This document shows positions 19,500-30,216 of a stretch of 64,000 nucleotides of DNA, in pieces. This DNA is from Thauera sp. JM12B12 (lineage in GTDB: Bacteria; Pseudomonadota; Gammaproteobacteria; Burkholderiales; Rhodocyclaceae): positions 992,001 through 1,056,000 of the forward strand of contig NZ_CP154859.1 in the NCBI RefSeq assembly GCF_039614725.1. The letters are read 5' to 3'. The position numbers and the translations under genes were made by a program. Position 1 is the stretch's first letter. Each line of letters starts with the position of its first letter. Below the pieces are notes generated by a model that was given only the letters and a program-made list of their open reading frames with translations, ran no database searches and was not told where the DNA came from.

Positions 19500-20180
19500 T
19501 CAGGCGCTGGCGCCGGCGGCGACCTTCGCGCCAGCGATGCGGGCGAGCGCTGCGCGTCCGCTCAGGATGTGCGCGCGCATGCGCGCTTCGGCGCGCTCTC
19601 CGTCGCGGGCGAGCAGCGCCTGCAGGATGTCGCGGTGTTCGGCCAGGGACTGCTCCAGCCGGCCTTCCGAAAACAGCGAGTGGTGGCGCGACAGCTTGAT
19701 GACCTTGCGCAGGTCTTCGATCACCTGCAGCAGCCAGCGGTTGTCGGCGATCTGCTGGAGGGCGAGGTGGAAGGCCTGGTTGGCCTCGAAGAAACCGTCG
19801 ATGTCGGCTGCCGCGGCGGCCTTTTCGAGCTCGGCATGGATGGCGCGCAGGCGGGTTAGGTCGGACTCGCTCGCCTTGCGTGCCGAGGCGCGCGCGCATT
19901 CGCCCTCGAGCAGGGACATCACGCTGAACACCTCGTCGAGGTCGCGCTCGGAAATCTCGGTCACGTAACAGCCGCGGCGCGGCTTGAGCGTGACCAGCCC
20001 TTCGGAGGCGAGCACCTTGAGCGCCTCGCGCAGCGGGGTGCGCGAGATGCCGTAATGCTCGGCCAGCGCCTGCTCGTCCACCCAGGTGCCGGGCGGCAGT
20101 TCGTGCGAGAAGATGCGCTGCCGCAGGCGCTCGGCCACTTCCTGATACAGCGCGATGGGGGCGATGCGTGAGGCGTTCAT
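19500..20180 (-). CDS. GntR-family (FCD) transcriptional regulator
   Basis: A 226-residue regulator with an N-terminal winged helix (residues about 10-75, with PPGTWVDEQALAEHYGISRT and PLREALKVLASEGLV) and a C-terminal all-helical FCD ligand domain (FFEANQAFHLALQQIADNRWL; AEHRDILQALLARD). FCD domains usually bind organic acids, often through a metal. It is transcribed away from the methylmalonyl-CoA mutase gene across a 303-bp gap holding an inverted repeat, so it probably controls itself and the mutase operon, perhaps in response to a propionate-pathway acid. The ligand is inferred from context only. Confidence 0.9.
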   Translation of the reverse strand: MNASRIAPIALYQEVAERLRQRIFSHELPPGTWVDEQALAEHYGISRTPLREALKVLASEGLVTLKPRRGCYVTEISERDLDEVFSVMSLLEGECARASARKASESDLTRLRAIHAELEKAAAAADIDGFFEANQAFHLALQQIADNRWLLQVIEDLRKVIKLSRHHSLFSEGRLEQSLAEHRDILQALLARDGERAEARMRAHILSGRAALARIAGAKVAAGASA

Positions 20181-20272
20181 GTGTGGATTCGGTGTTTCGA
20201 ACTGCGAAGGGAGCGGTGGCCCCCGGGAGCCGGGTCGATTCCATCGTCCCGGGCATTGCGTTCATAATTATG

Positions 20273-20291
20273 GATAAAGTATTATTTTATC
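20273..20291. promoter_or_regulatory. Inverted repeat in the gntR-mcm divergent promoter region
   Basis: An AT-rich island in GC-rich DNA carries gataaa-N7-tttatc (20273-20278, 20286-20291), 93 bases upstream of the GntR start and about 190 upstream of the mutase start. It is a reasonable operator for the FCD regulator. The rest of the 20181-20483 gap shows no gene and no riboswitch that I can recognise. Confidence 0.5.
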
Positions 20292-20388
20292 GTTGAGCAA
20301 GTCAAGTTCCATGCGCGACGCGTCATGGGAGGCGCCGGGTCCGCCCGGCGGAAGAAGAGGGGGCGCGTCGCTCTCTGGAGCGTCGACG

Positions 20389-20416
20389 GCCGTCCGTGGC
20401 AGTGGTCACGGACGGC
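20389..20416 (+). other. Leader hairpin upstream of methylmalonyl-CoA mutase
   Basis: A perfect 10-bp stem, gccgtccgtg with cacggacggc, and an 8-base loop end 67 bases before the mutase ATG. It is not followed by a T-run, so it is more likely a leader structure than a terminator. It does not show the conserved boxes of a cobalamin riboswitch. Confidence 0.4.
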
Positions 20417-20483
20417 GCCGTCGCCGCAAGGATCCGGTTTTGTGCCCGTAGCCGCCGAGGCTGCAGATTTAACGAGGTTTTTC

Positions 20484-22652
20484 ATGTCGAACGCCAACGA
20501 GCCCGTCTATCCCCAGCCCGACTTCGAGGCCTGGAAAAAAGCAGCCGCCAAGCAGGCCCCCGGTGGCGATGTCGAGAAGCTCAACTGGATCACGCCCGAG
20601 GGGCTGACCGTCAAGCCGCTCTATACCAAGGCCGACACCGAGGGTCTCGCGCATGCCGACACCCTGCCTGGCTTCGAGCCTTTCCTGCGCGGCCCGCAGC
20701 CGACCATGTACGCGGTCAAGCCGTGGACCATCCGCCAGTACGCCGGGTTCTCCACCGCCGAGGCCTCCAACGCCTTCTACCGCAAGGCGCTCGCCGCCGG
20801 CGGCCAGGGGGTGTCGGTGGCCTTCGACCTCGCCACTCACCGCGGCTACGACTCGGACAACCCGCGCGTCGTTGGCGACGTCGGCAAGGCTGGCGTGGCG
20901 ATCGACTCGGTCGAGGACATGAAGATCCTTTTCGACGGCATCCCGCTCGACAAGATCTCGGTGTCGATGACCATGAACGGCGCGGTGCTGCCCATCCTCG
21001 CCGGCTACATCGTCGCCGCGGAAGAGCAGGGCGTGAGCCAGGACAAGCTTTCCGGGACCATCCAGAACGACATCCTCAAGGAGTTCATGGTCCGCAACAC
21101 CTACATCTACCCGCCGACGCCGTCGATGAAGATCATCGCCGACATCTTCCAGTACACGTCGTCGCACATGCCCAAGTTCAACAGCATCTCGATCTCGGGC
21201 TACCACATCCAGGAAGCGGGCGCGAACCAGGCGATCGAGCTCGCGTTCACGCTCGCCGACGGCCTCGAGTACGTGCGCACCGGCATCAAGTCGGGCATGG
21301 ACGTCGACACCTTCGCCGGCCGCCTGTCCTTCTTCTGGGCGGTGGGCATGAACTTCTACCTCGAGATCGCCAAGATGCGCGCCGCGCGTCTGCTGTGGTG
21401 GCGGATCATGAAGCAGTTCAACCCCAAGAGCGCCAAGTCGATGATGCTGCGCACGCACTCGCAGACTTCGGGCTGGTCGCTCACCGAGCAGGACCCCTAC
21501 AACAACGTCGTGCGCACCACCATCGAGGCGATGGCCGCGGTGTTCGGCGGCACCCAGTCGCTGCACACCAACGCGCTCGACGAAGCCATCGCGTTGCCCA
21601 CCGAGTTCTCCGCCCGCATCGCGCGCAACACGCAGATCATCATCCAGGAAGAGACCCACATCTGTAACGTCGTCGACCCCTGGGCCGGCTCCTACATGAT
21701 GGAGAAGCTCACCCAGGACATGGCCGACAAGGCCTGGGCGCTGATCGAAGAGATCGAGTCCATGGGCGGCATGACCAAGGCGGTCGAGTCCGGCTGGGCC
21801 AAGATGAAGGTCGAGGAATGCGCCGCCGACAAGCAGGCGCGCATCGACTCGGGCAAGGACGTCATCGTCGGCGTCAACAAGTACAAGCTCGCCAAGGAAG
21901 ACCCGATCGACATCCTCGACATCGACAACCACGCGGTGCGCGAATCCCAGATCGCTCGTCTCAACAAGATCCGCGCCAGCCGCGACGCTGCTGCAGTGCA
22001 GGCCGCGCTCGATGCGCTGACCAAGTGTGCCGAGACCGGCGAGGGCAACCTGCTCGACCTGTCGGTGCAGGCGATCCGGCTGCGCGCCACCGTCGGCGAG
22101 ATCTCGGACGCGCTCGAGAAGGTTTTCGGCCGGTATCGTGCCAACCCGCAAGCCGTGTCCGGCGTCTATGGAGCCGTCGTGGAAGAACAGGAAGACTGGA
22201 AGGCGCTCAAGGCCGACATCGAGGCCTTCATTGCCGAAGAGGGCCGCCGTCCGCGCATCATGATCGCCAAGCTTGGCCAGGACGGGCATGACCGCGGCGC
22301 CAAGGTGGTGGCCTCGGCCTTCGCCGACCTCGGCTTCGACATCGACATCGGTCCGCTCTTCCAGACCCCGGAAGAGGCCGCCCGCCACGCGGTCGAGAAC
22401 GACGTCCATGCGGTCGGCTGCTCCAGCCTCGCCGCCGGCCACAAGACGCTGGTGCCGCAGGTGGTCAATGAGCTCAAGCGCCTCGGCGCCGACGACATCA
22501 TCACCTTCGTCGGTGGCGTGATCCCGGCGCAGGACTATGACGCGCTCTATGCCGCCGGCGCCAAGGGCATCTTCGGTCCCGGCACCCCGATTCCGGTCGC
22601 CGCACGCGAGGTGCTCAAGCAGATCCGCGCCGCACGCAAGGCCGCCGCCTGA
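20484..22652 (+). CDS. scpA: Methylmalonyl-CoA mutase (large/catalytic chain)
   Basis: Adenosylcobalamin-dependent interconversion of (R)-methylmalonyl-CoA and succinyl-CoA. The 722 residues match the family length (714 in E. coli Sbm). The catalytic TIM barrel includes [33 protein letters not shown] and [15 protein letters not shown]. The C-terminal B12 domain has [14 protein letters not shown], whose His supplies the lower axial cobalt ligand, and GGVIPAQDY. Start ATG 20484 is supported by a gagg site; the frame is open upstream to 20325 with no homology. There is no separate small subunit, so it should work as a homodimer. The gene leads a set with meaB and the propionyl-CoA carboxylase genes, taking propionyl-CoA to succinyl-CoA. 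The GntR regulator upstream is the likely controller. Confidence 0.96.
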   Translation: MSNANEPVYPQPDFEAWKKAAAKQAPGGDVEKLNWITPEGLTVKPLYTKADTEGLAHADTLPGFEPFLRGPQPTMYAVKPWTIRQYAGFSTAEASNAFYRKALAAGGQGVSVAFDLATHRGYDSDNPRVVGDVGKAGVAIDSVEDMKILFDGIPLDKISVSMTMNGAVLPILAGYIVAAEEQGVSQDKLSGTIQNDILKEFMVRNTYIYPPTPSMKIIADIFQYTSSHMPKFNSISISGYHIQEAGANQAIELAFTLADGLEYVRTGIKSGMDVDTFAGRLSFFWAVGMNFYLEIAKMRAARLLWWRIMKQFNPKSAKSMMLRTHSQTSGWSLTEQDPYNNVVRTTIEAMAAVFGGTQSLHTNALDEAIALPTEFSARIARNTQIIIQEETHICNVVDPWAGSYMMEKLTQDMADKAWALIEEIESMGGMTKAVESGWAKMKVEECAADKQARIDSGKDVIVGVNKYKLAKEDPIDILDIDNHAVRESQIARLNKIRASRDAAAVQAALDALTKCAETGEGNLLDLSVQAIRLRATVGEISDALEKVFGRYRANPQAVSGVYGAVVEEQEDWKALKADIEAFIAEEGRRPRIMIAKLGQDGHDRGAKVVASAFADLGFDIDIGPLFQTPEEAARHAVENDVHAVGCSSLAAGHKTLVPQVVNELKRLGADDIITFVGGVIPAQDYDALYAAGAKGIFGPGTPIPVAAREVLKQIRAARKAAA

Positions 22653-22667
22653 GTTCGCGCGATCCCC

Positions 22668-22699
22668 GACCCTGCATGGCTCGTCCCCCATGCAGGGTC
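22668..22699 (+). other. Intercistronic hairpin between mutase and meaB
   Basis: An 11-bp perfect stem (gaccctgcatg with catgcagggtc) and a 10-base loop lie 16 bases after the mutase stop. With no T-run after it, it probably stabilises or modulates the upstream message rather than ending it. Confidence 0.5.
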
Positions 22700-22724
22700 G
22701 CGCGCAACATCGAATCCGTCGCCC

Positions 22725-23732
22725 ATGAACATGCCTGAAACCCTGTCCGCCCTGTCGCCCGAGCTCGACGCCGCCGACCGCAGCCTGGTCGACGGGGTGC
22801 GCGCGCGCCTGCTGCGTCCGCTGGCCAAGACCATCACGCTGATCGAGTCGCAGCGCGAGGACCACAAGCTGCGCGCCCAGCGCGTACTCGAAGCCCTGCT
22901 GCCGCACACCGGTGGTGCGATGCGGGTGGGGATCTCCGGGGTGCCGGGGGTGGGCAAGTCGACCTTCATCGAGGCGCTCGGGCTCCATCTGATCGAGCAG
23001 GGCCTGCGCGTGGCGGTGCTCGCGGTCGATCCGTCCTCGTCGGTCACCGGCGGCTCGATCCTCGGCGACAAGACGCGCATGGAGCTGCTGAGCCAGAACC
23101 CCGCCGCCTTCATCCGCCCCAGCCCCTCGGCGTGCAGCCTGGGCGGCGTGGCCGAGAAGACGCGCGAGACGATGCTGGTGTGCGAGGCCGCCGGCTTCGA
23201 CGTCATCATCGTCGAGACCGTCGGCGTGGGGCAGAGCGAGACCGCGGTCGCCGGCATGACCGACATCTTCTGCCTGCTGCAACTGCCCAACGCCGGCGAC
23301 GACCTGCAGGCGATCAAGAAGGGGATCATGGAGATCGCCGACCTGATCGTCATCAACAAGGCCGACATCGACCCTTCGGCCGCGATGCGCGCCAAGTCGC
23401 AGATCAAGACCGCGCTCCACATGCTGCGCCCGGCGAGCCCGAACTGGACGGTGCCGGTGCTGACCTTGTCGGCGCTGAAGAAGGACGGCGTCGCCGAATT
23501 CTGGGACACGGTCAGCGCGTACCGCAAGGCGCTGACCGCCTCCGGCGAGTTCGACGCCAAGCGCCGTCACCAGGCGCTTGCTTGGATGTGGGAGCTGATC
23601 GATTCCGGGTTGCGCAGCCGTTTCCGCAGCCATCCGCAGGTCAAGAGCGAATTGCCGGCGCTGGCGCGGGCGGTGGAAGAGGGCGCGACCACGCCCTCGG
23701 TCGCCGCGCTCCGCTTGCTCGGCCATCTTTGA
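22725..23732 (+). CDS. meaB: MeaB/ArgK-type G-protein chaperone of methylmalonyl-CoA mutase
   Basis: A 335-residue GTPase of the MeaB/MMAA family. Walker A is GVPGVGKST (about residues 69-77). [19 protein letters not shown] switch region, ETVGVGQSE (Walker B/switch) and the NKAD specificity motif follow. MeaB gates cofactor loading and protects the mutase during turnover. Its place directly after the mutase gene supports that role. E. coli homologues were once misnamed LAO/AO transport ATPase. The start at 22725 (MNMPETLS) is unambiguous by length, although the second in-frame ATG, two codons later, is possible. Confidence 0.95.
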   Translation: MNMPETLSALSPELDAADRSLVDGVRARLLRPLAKTITLIESQREDHKLRAQRVLEALLPHTGGAMRVGISGVPGVGKSTFIEALGLHLIEQGLRVAVLAVDPSSSVTGGSILGDKTRMELLSQNPAAFIRPSPSACSLGGVAEKTRETMLVCEAAGFDVIIVETVGVGQSETAVAGMTDIFCLLQLPNAGDDLQAIKKGIMEIADLIVINKADIDPSAAMRAKSQIKTALHMLRPASPNWTVPVLTLSALKKDGVAEFWDTVSAYRKALTASGEFDAKRRHQALAWMWELIDSGLRSRFRSHPQVKSELPALARAVEEGATTPSVAALRLLGHL

Positions 23733-23795
23733 AGTACAGCAAGGGCTTGCCAAGGTCGCAGCCCGACAATCCCAGGATCTGACAGGAGATCATCA

Positions 23796-24139
23796 ATGCA
23801 CGAAATCATTCGCCAGCTGGAGGAGAAGCGCGAGAAGGCCCGCCTCGGTGGTGGCCAGAAGCGCATCGATGCCCAGCATGCCAAGGGCAAACTCACCGCG
23901 CGCGAACGCATCCTGCTGCTGCTCGACGACGACAGCTTCGAAGAGTGGGACATGTTCAAGGAGCACCGCTGCAACGAGTTCGGCATGAACGCCGACCACA
24001 TCCCGGGTGACGGGGTGGTGATCGGCTACGGCACGATCAACGGCCGTCTGGTGTTCGTGTTCTCGCAGGACTTCACCGTGTTCGGCGGCTCGCTGTCCGA
24101 GACCCACGCCGAGAAGATCTGCAAGGTCATGGCCATGCG

Positions 24140-24143
<4 letters not shown>
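23796..24143 (+). CDS. PccB N-terminal fragment (115 residues)
   Basis: This fragment starts at ATG 23796 after an aggaga site and runs [20 protein letters not shown] through the [14 protein letters not shown] helix before the premature TGA. It holds the substrate-side N-terminal segment of the carboxyltransferase and is too short to act alone. Confidence 0.8.
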
Positions 24144-25327
<1,184 letters not shown>

Positions 25328-25349
25328 TCCGCGCACGAGGAATACATAC

Positions 25350-27341
25350 ATGTTCAAGAAAATCCTGATCGCCAACCGCGGTGAAATCGCCTGCCGCGTC
25401 ATCAAGACCGCCCGCAAGATGGGCATCGCCACCGTCGCCGTGCACTCGGAGGCGGACAAGGACGCACTCTTCGTCGAGCTGGCCGACGAGGCCGTGTGCA
25501 TCGGCCCGGCGCCGTCCAAAGAGTCCTACCTGGTGATGGACAAGATCATCGCCGCCTGCAAGCAGACCGGCGCCGAAGCGGTGCACCCGGGCTACGGCTT
25601 CCTGTCGGAGAACGCGGAGTTCTCGCGCCGCCTGGAAGAGGAGGGCATCAAGTTCATCGGTCCGAAGCACTACTCGGTCGCCAAGATGGGCGACAAGATC
25701 GAGTCGAAGAAGCTCGCGATCGCGGCCGGCGTCAATACCATCCCCGGCTACAACGATGCCATCTCCGGCCCCGACGAGGCGGTCGAGATCGCCAAGAAGA
25801 TCGGCTACCCGGTGATGATCAAGGCCTCCGCCGGCGGTGGCGGCAAGGGCCTGCGCGTGGCCTTCAACGACAAGGAGGCGCACGAAGGCTTCGCCTCCTG
25901 CGTCAATGAAGCGAAGAACGCCTTCGGCGACGACCGCGTCTTCATCGAGAAGTACGTGCTCGAGCCGCGTCACATCGAGATCCAGGTGCTGGGCGACTCG
26001 CACGGCAACTACGTGTACCTGAACGAGCGCGACTGCTCGATCCAGCGCCGCCACCAGAAGGTCATCGAGGAGGCGCCGAGCCCCTTCGTCGATCCGGCGA
26101 TGCGCAAGGCGATGGGCGAGCAGGCGGTCGCGCTGGCGCGTGCGGTGAACTACGAGTCGGCCGGTACGGTGGAGTTCGTGGTCAGCGGCGCGACCAAGGA
26201 GTTCTACTTCCTGGAGATGAACACCCGCCTGCAGGTCGAGCACCCGGTCACCGAGCTGATCACCGGGCTCGACCTCGTCGAGCAGATGATCCGCGTGGCC
26301 TACGGCGAGAAGCTGCCGCTCGCGCAGGCCGACGTCGGCATCAACGGCTGGTCCATGGAGTGCCGCATCAACGCCGAAGACCCGTTCCGCGGCTTCCTGC
26401 CCTCCACCGGCCGCCTGGTGAAGTTCCAGGCGCCGCAGGAGGTGCCGGGCCAGGTGCGCGTCGATACCGGCGTCTATGAAGGCGGCGAGATCTCGATGTA
26501 CTACGACTCGATGATCGCCAAGCTCATCGTGCACGGCAAGGATCGCCAGCAGGCCATCGAGCGCATGCGCGACGCGCTGAACCACTTCGTGATCCGCGGC
26601 ATCAGCTCGAACATCCCCTTCCAGGCCGCGCTGCTGCAGCACCCGCGCTTCTGCTCGGGCAACTTCAACACCGGCTTCATCGCCGAGGAATACCCGCAGG
26701 GCTTCGACGCCTCGATGGTGCCGCACGACGACCCGGCCCTGCTCGCCGCCGTCGCCACCTTCGCCCGCATGCGCTATATCGAGCGCGCGGTGCAGATCGA
26801 GGGCCAGCTCGCAGGCCATGGCCGCAAGGTGGCCAGCGAGTGGGTGGTGGTCATGGGTGGCAAGCAGTACCCGATGAACACCCGGGCGATCGAAGGCGGC
26901 CTCGCCGTCACTCACGGCGGCAAGACCTACAACATCGTGTCCGACTGGAAGTTCGGCGACCTGCTGTTCAGCGGCATGGTCAACGGCGCACCGATCGGCC
27001 TGCAGATCGAGCGCCGCGGCCTGCGCTACCGCATCTCGCACTTTGGCCTGCAGGTCGAGCCGATGGTGATGACGGTGCGCGCCGCCCACCTGCTGTCGCT
27101 GATGCCCGAGAAGCTGCCTCCCGACATGTCGAAGTTCCTGCTGTCGCCGATGCCGGGTCTGCTGCGCGAGGTCGCCGTGGCCGAAGGCCAGGAAGTGAAG
27201 GCGGGCGAGAAGCTCGCCGTCATCGAGGCGATGAAGATGGAGAACCTGCTCAAGGCCGAGCAGGACGGCAAGGTCAAGAAGATCGTTGCCAGGCCGGGGG
27301 CCAGCCTGTCGGTGGACGAGGTGATCATCGAGTTCGAGTGA
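25350..27341 (+). CDS. pccA: Propionyl/acetyl-CoA carboxylase alpha chain (biotin carboxylase + BCCP)
   Basis: A 663-residue subunit that carboxylates its own biotin with ATP and bicarbonate. The biotin carboxylase part (residues 1-450) has KILIANRGEIACRVI, HPGYGFLSEN, the glycine-rich ATP loop KASAGGGGKG and the EMNTRLQVEHPVTE active-site segment. A middle BT-type linking domain follows. The C-terminal biotinyl domain ends with the biotinylation site EAMKMEN (Lys near residue 630). The order pccB-pccA, 22 bp apart, and the mutase next door point to propionyl-CoA rather than acetyl-CoA as substrate. It would be non-functional as a holoenzyme unless the beta chain is made. Confidence 0.94.
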   Translation: MFKKILIANRGEIACRVIKTARKMGIATVAVHSEADKDALFVELADEAVCIGPAPSKESYLVMDKIIAACKQTGAEAVHPGYGFLSENAEFSRRLEEEGIKFIGPKHYSVAKMGDKIESKKLAIAAGVNTIPGYNDAISGPDEAVEIAKKIGYPVMIKASAGGGGKGLRVAFNDKEAHEGFASCVNEAKNAFGDDRVFIEKYVLEPRHIEIQVLGDSHGNYVYLNERDCSIQRRHQKVIEEAPSPFVDPAMRKAMGEQAVALARAVNYESAGTVEFVVSGATKEFYFLEMNTRLQVEHPVTELITGLDLVEQMIRVAYGEKLPLAQADVGINGWSMECRINAEDPFRGFLPSTGRLVKFQAPQEVPGQVRVDTGVYEGGEISMYYDSMIAKLIVHGKDRQQAIERMRDALNHFVIRGISSNIPFQAALLQHPRFCSGNFNTGFIAEEYPQGFDASMVPHDDPALLAAVATFARMRYIERAVQIEGQLAGHGRKVASEWVVVMGGKQYPMNTRAIEGGLAVTHGGKTYNIVSDWKFGDLLFSGMVNGAPIGLQIERRGLRYRISHFGLQVEPMVMTVRAAHLLSLMPEKLPPDMSKFLLSPMPGLLREVAVAEGQEVKAGEKLAVIEAMKMENLLKAEQDGKVKKIVARPGASLSVDEVIIEFE

Positions 27342-27380
27342 GCACCACCACTCAAGCGTTTTGATCGATGGGGAGGGAGA

Positions 27381-27438
27381 CCCGGGCTGCGAGCCCGGGT
27401 GCCTGTCGGCACAAGGCCTGCGCAAGCAGGCCTTTTTT
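27381..27438 (+). terminator. Rho-independent terminator after pccA (with preceding hairpin)
   Basis: A first hairpin (cccgggct with agcccggg, 27381-27399) is followed by a classic terminator: stem aaggcctgc/gcaggcctt (27413-27421, 27426-27434) and a run of seven T. It closes the mcm-meaB-pccB-pccA cluster. Confidence 0.9.
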
Positions 27439-27495
27439 TATCGCCGCGCTGCGGGTGATCTGCCTGGAACCTTTCTCCAGGCAGGCTTGTCGTAT

Positions 27496-27524
27496 TTGCA
27501 CAAATTAAATTGCCGGCCTATTAT
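27496..27524 (+). promoter_or_regulatory. Sigma-70 promoter candidate for the KamA-family gene
   Basis: TTGCAC (27496-27501), a 17-bp spacer and TATTAT (27519-27524) give a near-consensus promoter in an AT-rich patch about 200 bp before the start at 27726. The remaining 27525-27725 leader is GC-rich and shows no gene. Confidence 0.7.
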
Positions 27525-27725
27525 CCGGGCCGTCACCCCGCTCCCGCTTCTCGGGAGCATGTAGTCCGGGTCCAGGGTCGCCGTGCGGCCCCATCACGTG
27601 CGGACCCGTCCACAAGAAAGCCGTCGACCCCTCACGGATGACATCCCGCCATCCGGTCGCGGCGCCGTGGGCTGCGCAAACGCGTGTGCCCGGCAAATAC
27701 GAAGATCAGACCAGGAGGACGTTTC

Positions 27726-29129
27726 ATGAGCGCTCAAGTGCATGCTCTCAAGGCCCTGAACCCGCGTGTGGAGACGCCCGAGGCGGCGGCCGGCCCGTTC
27801 GGACCCGTGCCGTTCAAGGTCTACACGCAGCGCGACCTCGATCGCATCCCGCAACTTGCCAGCCTCACGCCCGAGCAACGCTTCGAGATGAAGGTGGTGT
27901 CTTCGGTGCTGCCGTTCCGCGTGAACCAGTACGTCATCGACGAACTGATCGACTGGCGCAACATCCCTGCCGATCCGATCTTCCAGCTCACCTTTCCGCA
28001 GCGCGGCATGCTTGCTCCCGAGCATTTCGAGCGCATTGCCGGCCTGATCGAGCGCGCGGCGCCCAAGGACGAGCTCGAGCAGGCGATCGCCGAAGTACGC
28101 CATGCCCTCAATCCGCATCCTGCCGACCAGATGCAGATGAACATGCCGCTCGACGAGCACGGCAACCGTCTCGACGGCATGCAGCACAAGTACCGCGAGA
28201 CGGTGCTGTTCTTCCCCAGCCAGGGTCAGACCTGCCACAGCTATTGCACCTTCTGTTTCCGCTGGGCGCAGTTCGTCGGCGACAAGGAGCTGCGCATCGC
28301 CTCTTCCGAAGCGAGCGCCTTGCACGACTATCTTCGCCGGCACACCGAAGTCACCGACCTGCTGGTGACCGGTGGCGATCCGATGGTGATGAAGAGCCGT
28401 CACCTGCGTGACTACCTCGAGCCGCTGCTGCAGCCCGAGTTCGACCACATCCAGACCATCCGCATCGGTTCCAAGGCGTTGACCTTCTGGCCGCACCGCT
28501 TCCTGGGCGCGGAGGACGCCGACGACCTCATCCGCCTGCTCACGCAGCTCGTCGAGGGTGGCAAGCACGTGGCGCTGATGGCGCACTACAACCACTGGAA
28601 GGAGCTCGACACCGAGGCTGCGCAGGCCGCCATCCGCCGTGTGCGCAGCACGGGCGCCGTGATTCGCGCACAAGGGCCGCTGGTCGCGCACATCAACGAC
28701 GACCCGGCGGTGTGGGCGAAGATGTGGCGCATGGAAGTCAAGCTCGGCCTGGTGCCGTACTACATGTTCGTCGAGCGCGACACCGGCGCACGTGCGTACT
28801 TCGAGGTGCCGCTGGTGCGCGCCTGGGAGATCTATCAGCAGGCGATCCAGCAGGTCTCCGGCCTGGCGCGCACCGCGCGCGGCCCGAGCATGAGCGCGAG
28901 CCCCGGGAAGGTCGAGATCCAGGGCATCACCGAGATCGCCGGCGAGAAAGTGTTCGTGCTGCGCTTCATCCAGGGTCGCAACCCCGATTGGGTGCAGCGT
29001 CCCTTCTTTGCGAAGTACGACGACAAGGCCACCTGGCTGGATCAGCTCGTGCCCGCCTTCGGCGAGCAGAAGTGGTTCTGGCAGGACGAGTACGAGGCCA
29101 TCCGCGAAGACCGCCTGGGCGCTGCCTGA
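27726..29129 (+). CDS. KamA-family radical SAM protein (lysine 2,3-aminomutase-like)
   Basis: A 467-residue radical SAM/PLP protein. The CxxxCxxC [4Fe-4S] cluster motif is in CHSYCTFCF (near residue 172), followed by VTGGDPMVM, the SAM-binding glycine motif. SASPGKVEIQG near residue 395 resembles the PLP-lysine region of aminomutases. Known KamA enzymes interconvert alpha- and beta-lysine (or glutamate). This one differs from the classical enzymes in the residues around the cluster (FCFRW) and in having a longer N-terminal part, so its amino-acid substrate is open. ATG 27726 is set by a strong aggaggac site. It is a single-gene unit with its own promoter and terminator. Confidence 0.85.
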   Translation: MSAQVHALKALNPRVETPEAAAGPFGPVPFKVYTQRDLDRIPQLASLTPEQRFEMKVVSSVLPFRVNQYVIDELIDWRNIPADPIFQLTFPQRGMLAPEHFERIAGLIERAAPKDELEQAIAEVRHALNPHPADQMQMNMPLDEHGNRLDGMQHKYRETVLFFPSQGQTCHSYCTFCFRWAQFVGDKELRIASSEASALHDYLRRHTEVTDLLVTGGDPMVMKSRHLRDYLEPLLQPEFDHIQTIRIGSKALTFWPHRFLGAEDADDLIRLLTQLVEGGKHVALMAHYNHWKELDTEAAQAAIRRVRSTGAVIRAQGPLVAHINDDPAVWAKMWRMEVKLGLVPYYMFVERDTGARAYFEVPLVRAWEIYQQAIQQVSGLARTARGPSMSASPGKVEIQGITEIAGEKVFVLRFIQGRNPDWVQRPFFAKYDDKATWLDQLVPAFGEQKWFWQDEYEAIREDRLGAA

Positions 29130-29148
29130 TCCGGGCGGCGTAGGGACG

Positions 29149-29182
29149 GAGGAGGGCCCGCATGTGCGGGCCCTCCTCGTTT
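29149..29182 (+). terminator. Terminator after the KamA-family gene
   Basis: A long GC stem, ggagggcccgca with tgcgggccctcc, extended by two more pairs (29149-29178), ends in cgttt. It lies 20 bases after the stop codon. Confidence 0.8.
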
Positions 29183-29229
29183 CCGGGCTGCTATGATCCG
29201 CTCATCGATCCGAGCAGGAGGCGGCCGAC

Positions 29230-30099
29230 ATGGATTTTCGCAACGGCAGGGAAAGCCGCAACGTCGAGGACCGCCGTGGCCAGGGCGGACGAAGGCTGGG
29301 CGGAGGAGGCCGCAGGATCGGCATCGGCACCATCGTCCTGGCGCTGATCGCCATGTACTTCGGCATTGACCCGGGCGTGGTGCTCAACACCAGCGAGATG
29401 ATGTCGCCGCCGGCCGTCGAGTCAGCCGCGCCCGCGCGCCCGCGCTCGGCAGCGGGGGACGAAGCCGCACGTTTCGTCGCCATGGTGCTCGCCGACACCG
29501 AGGATACGTGGGGGCCGATCTTCCAGGCTGGCGGTGCGCAGTACCGCGAACCAGGCATGGTCCTCTACTCAGGTGCCACGCGCAGCGCCTGCGGGGTGGG
29601 TCAGGCGGAGATGGGGCCCTTCTACTGTCCCGCCGACGGCAAGGTGTATCTCGACCTCGCCTTCTTCGACGAACTCCACCACCGCTACGGCGCGCCGGGC
29701 GATTTCGCCCAGGCCTACGTGATTGCGCATGAGGTCGGCCATCACGTGCAGAACCTGCTCGGCATATCGGACAAGGTGCAGCAGGCCCGTCAACGCGTCT
29801 CGGAGCGCGAGGCCAACCTGCTGTCGGTGCGGCTCGAACTCCAGGCCGACTGCCTCGCCGGGGTGTGGGCGCACCACGCGCATCGCGCGCGTCAGGTGCT
29901 GGAGGCGGGCGACGTCGAGGAGGGGCTGGCTGCGGCGAGCGCCGTGGGAGACGACCGCATGCAGAAGCGCGCACAAGGTTATGCGGTGCCGGACAGCTTC
30001 ACCCACGGCAGCGCGGCGCAGCGCGTGCGCTGGTTTCGCGCCGGCCTCGACACCGGCCAACTGCGCAGCTGCGATACCTTCTCGGTCGCCGCGCTCTGA
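29230..30099 (+). CDS. ypfJ: YpfJ-family neutral zinc metallopeptidase
   Basis: A 289-residue predicted membrane-anchored metalloprotease. An Arg/Gly-rich cytoplasmic start (to residue 30) is followed by one membrane segment (IGIGTIVLALIAMYFGI) and an external catalytic domain. The zinc motif HEVGHH (about residue 172) is present, with a downstream ELQADCLAGVWAHH segment that supplies the third ligand region. Family markers RSACGVGQAEMGPFYCPAD and YLDLAFFDEL match the YpfJ family, whose substrates are not known. It is convergent with the glyoxalase-like gene and appears to be its own transcription unit. Confidence 0.9.
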   Translation: MDFRNGRESRNVEDRRGQGGRRLGGGGRRIGIGTIVLALIAMYFGIDPGVVLNTSEMMSPPAVESAAPARPRSAAGDEAARFVAMVLADTEDTWGPIFQAGGAQYREPGMVLYSGATRSACGVGQAEMGPFYCPADGKVYLDLAFFDELHHRYGAPGDFAQAYVIAHEVGHHVQNLLGISDKVQQARQRVSEREANLLSVRLELQADCLAGVWAHHAHRARQVLEAGDVEEGLAAASAVGDDRMQKRAQGYAVPDSFTHGSAAQRVRWFRAGLDTGQLRSCDTFSVAAL

Positions 30100-30216
30100 A
30101 GCCGGGCCGACCCGTCAGCGCGATGCACGCCGCGCGCACCCCCATTTCCGGGCGCCTGCCGGCAAAGAGCGGTGGGCCCGGCTGCGGGGCCGCGCCCGTT
30201 GCGAGTCGGCCGAGGC

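Noticed and set aside
20181..20483. Cobalamin riboswitch before the B12-dependent mutase
   Set aside because: No B12-box core was found; only a simple hairpin and an AT-rich inverted repeat are present.
27726..29129. Lysine 2,3-aminomutase as a firm substrate assignment
   Set aside because: Family features are visible but the residues that set substrate cannot be confirmed by eye.
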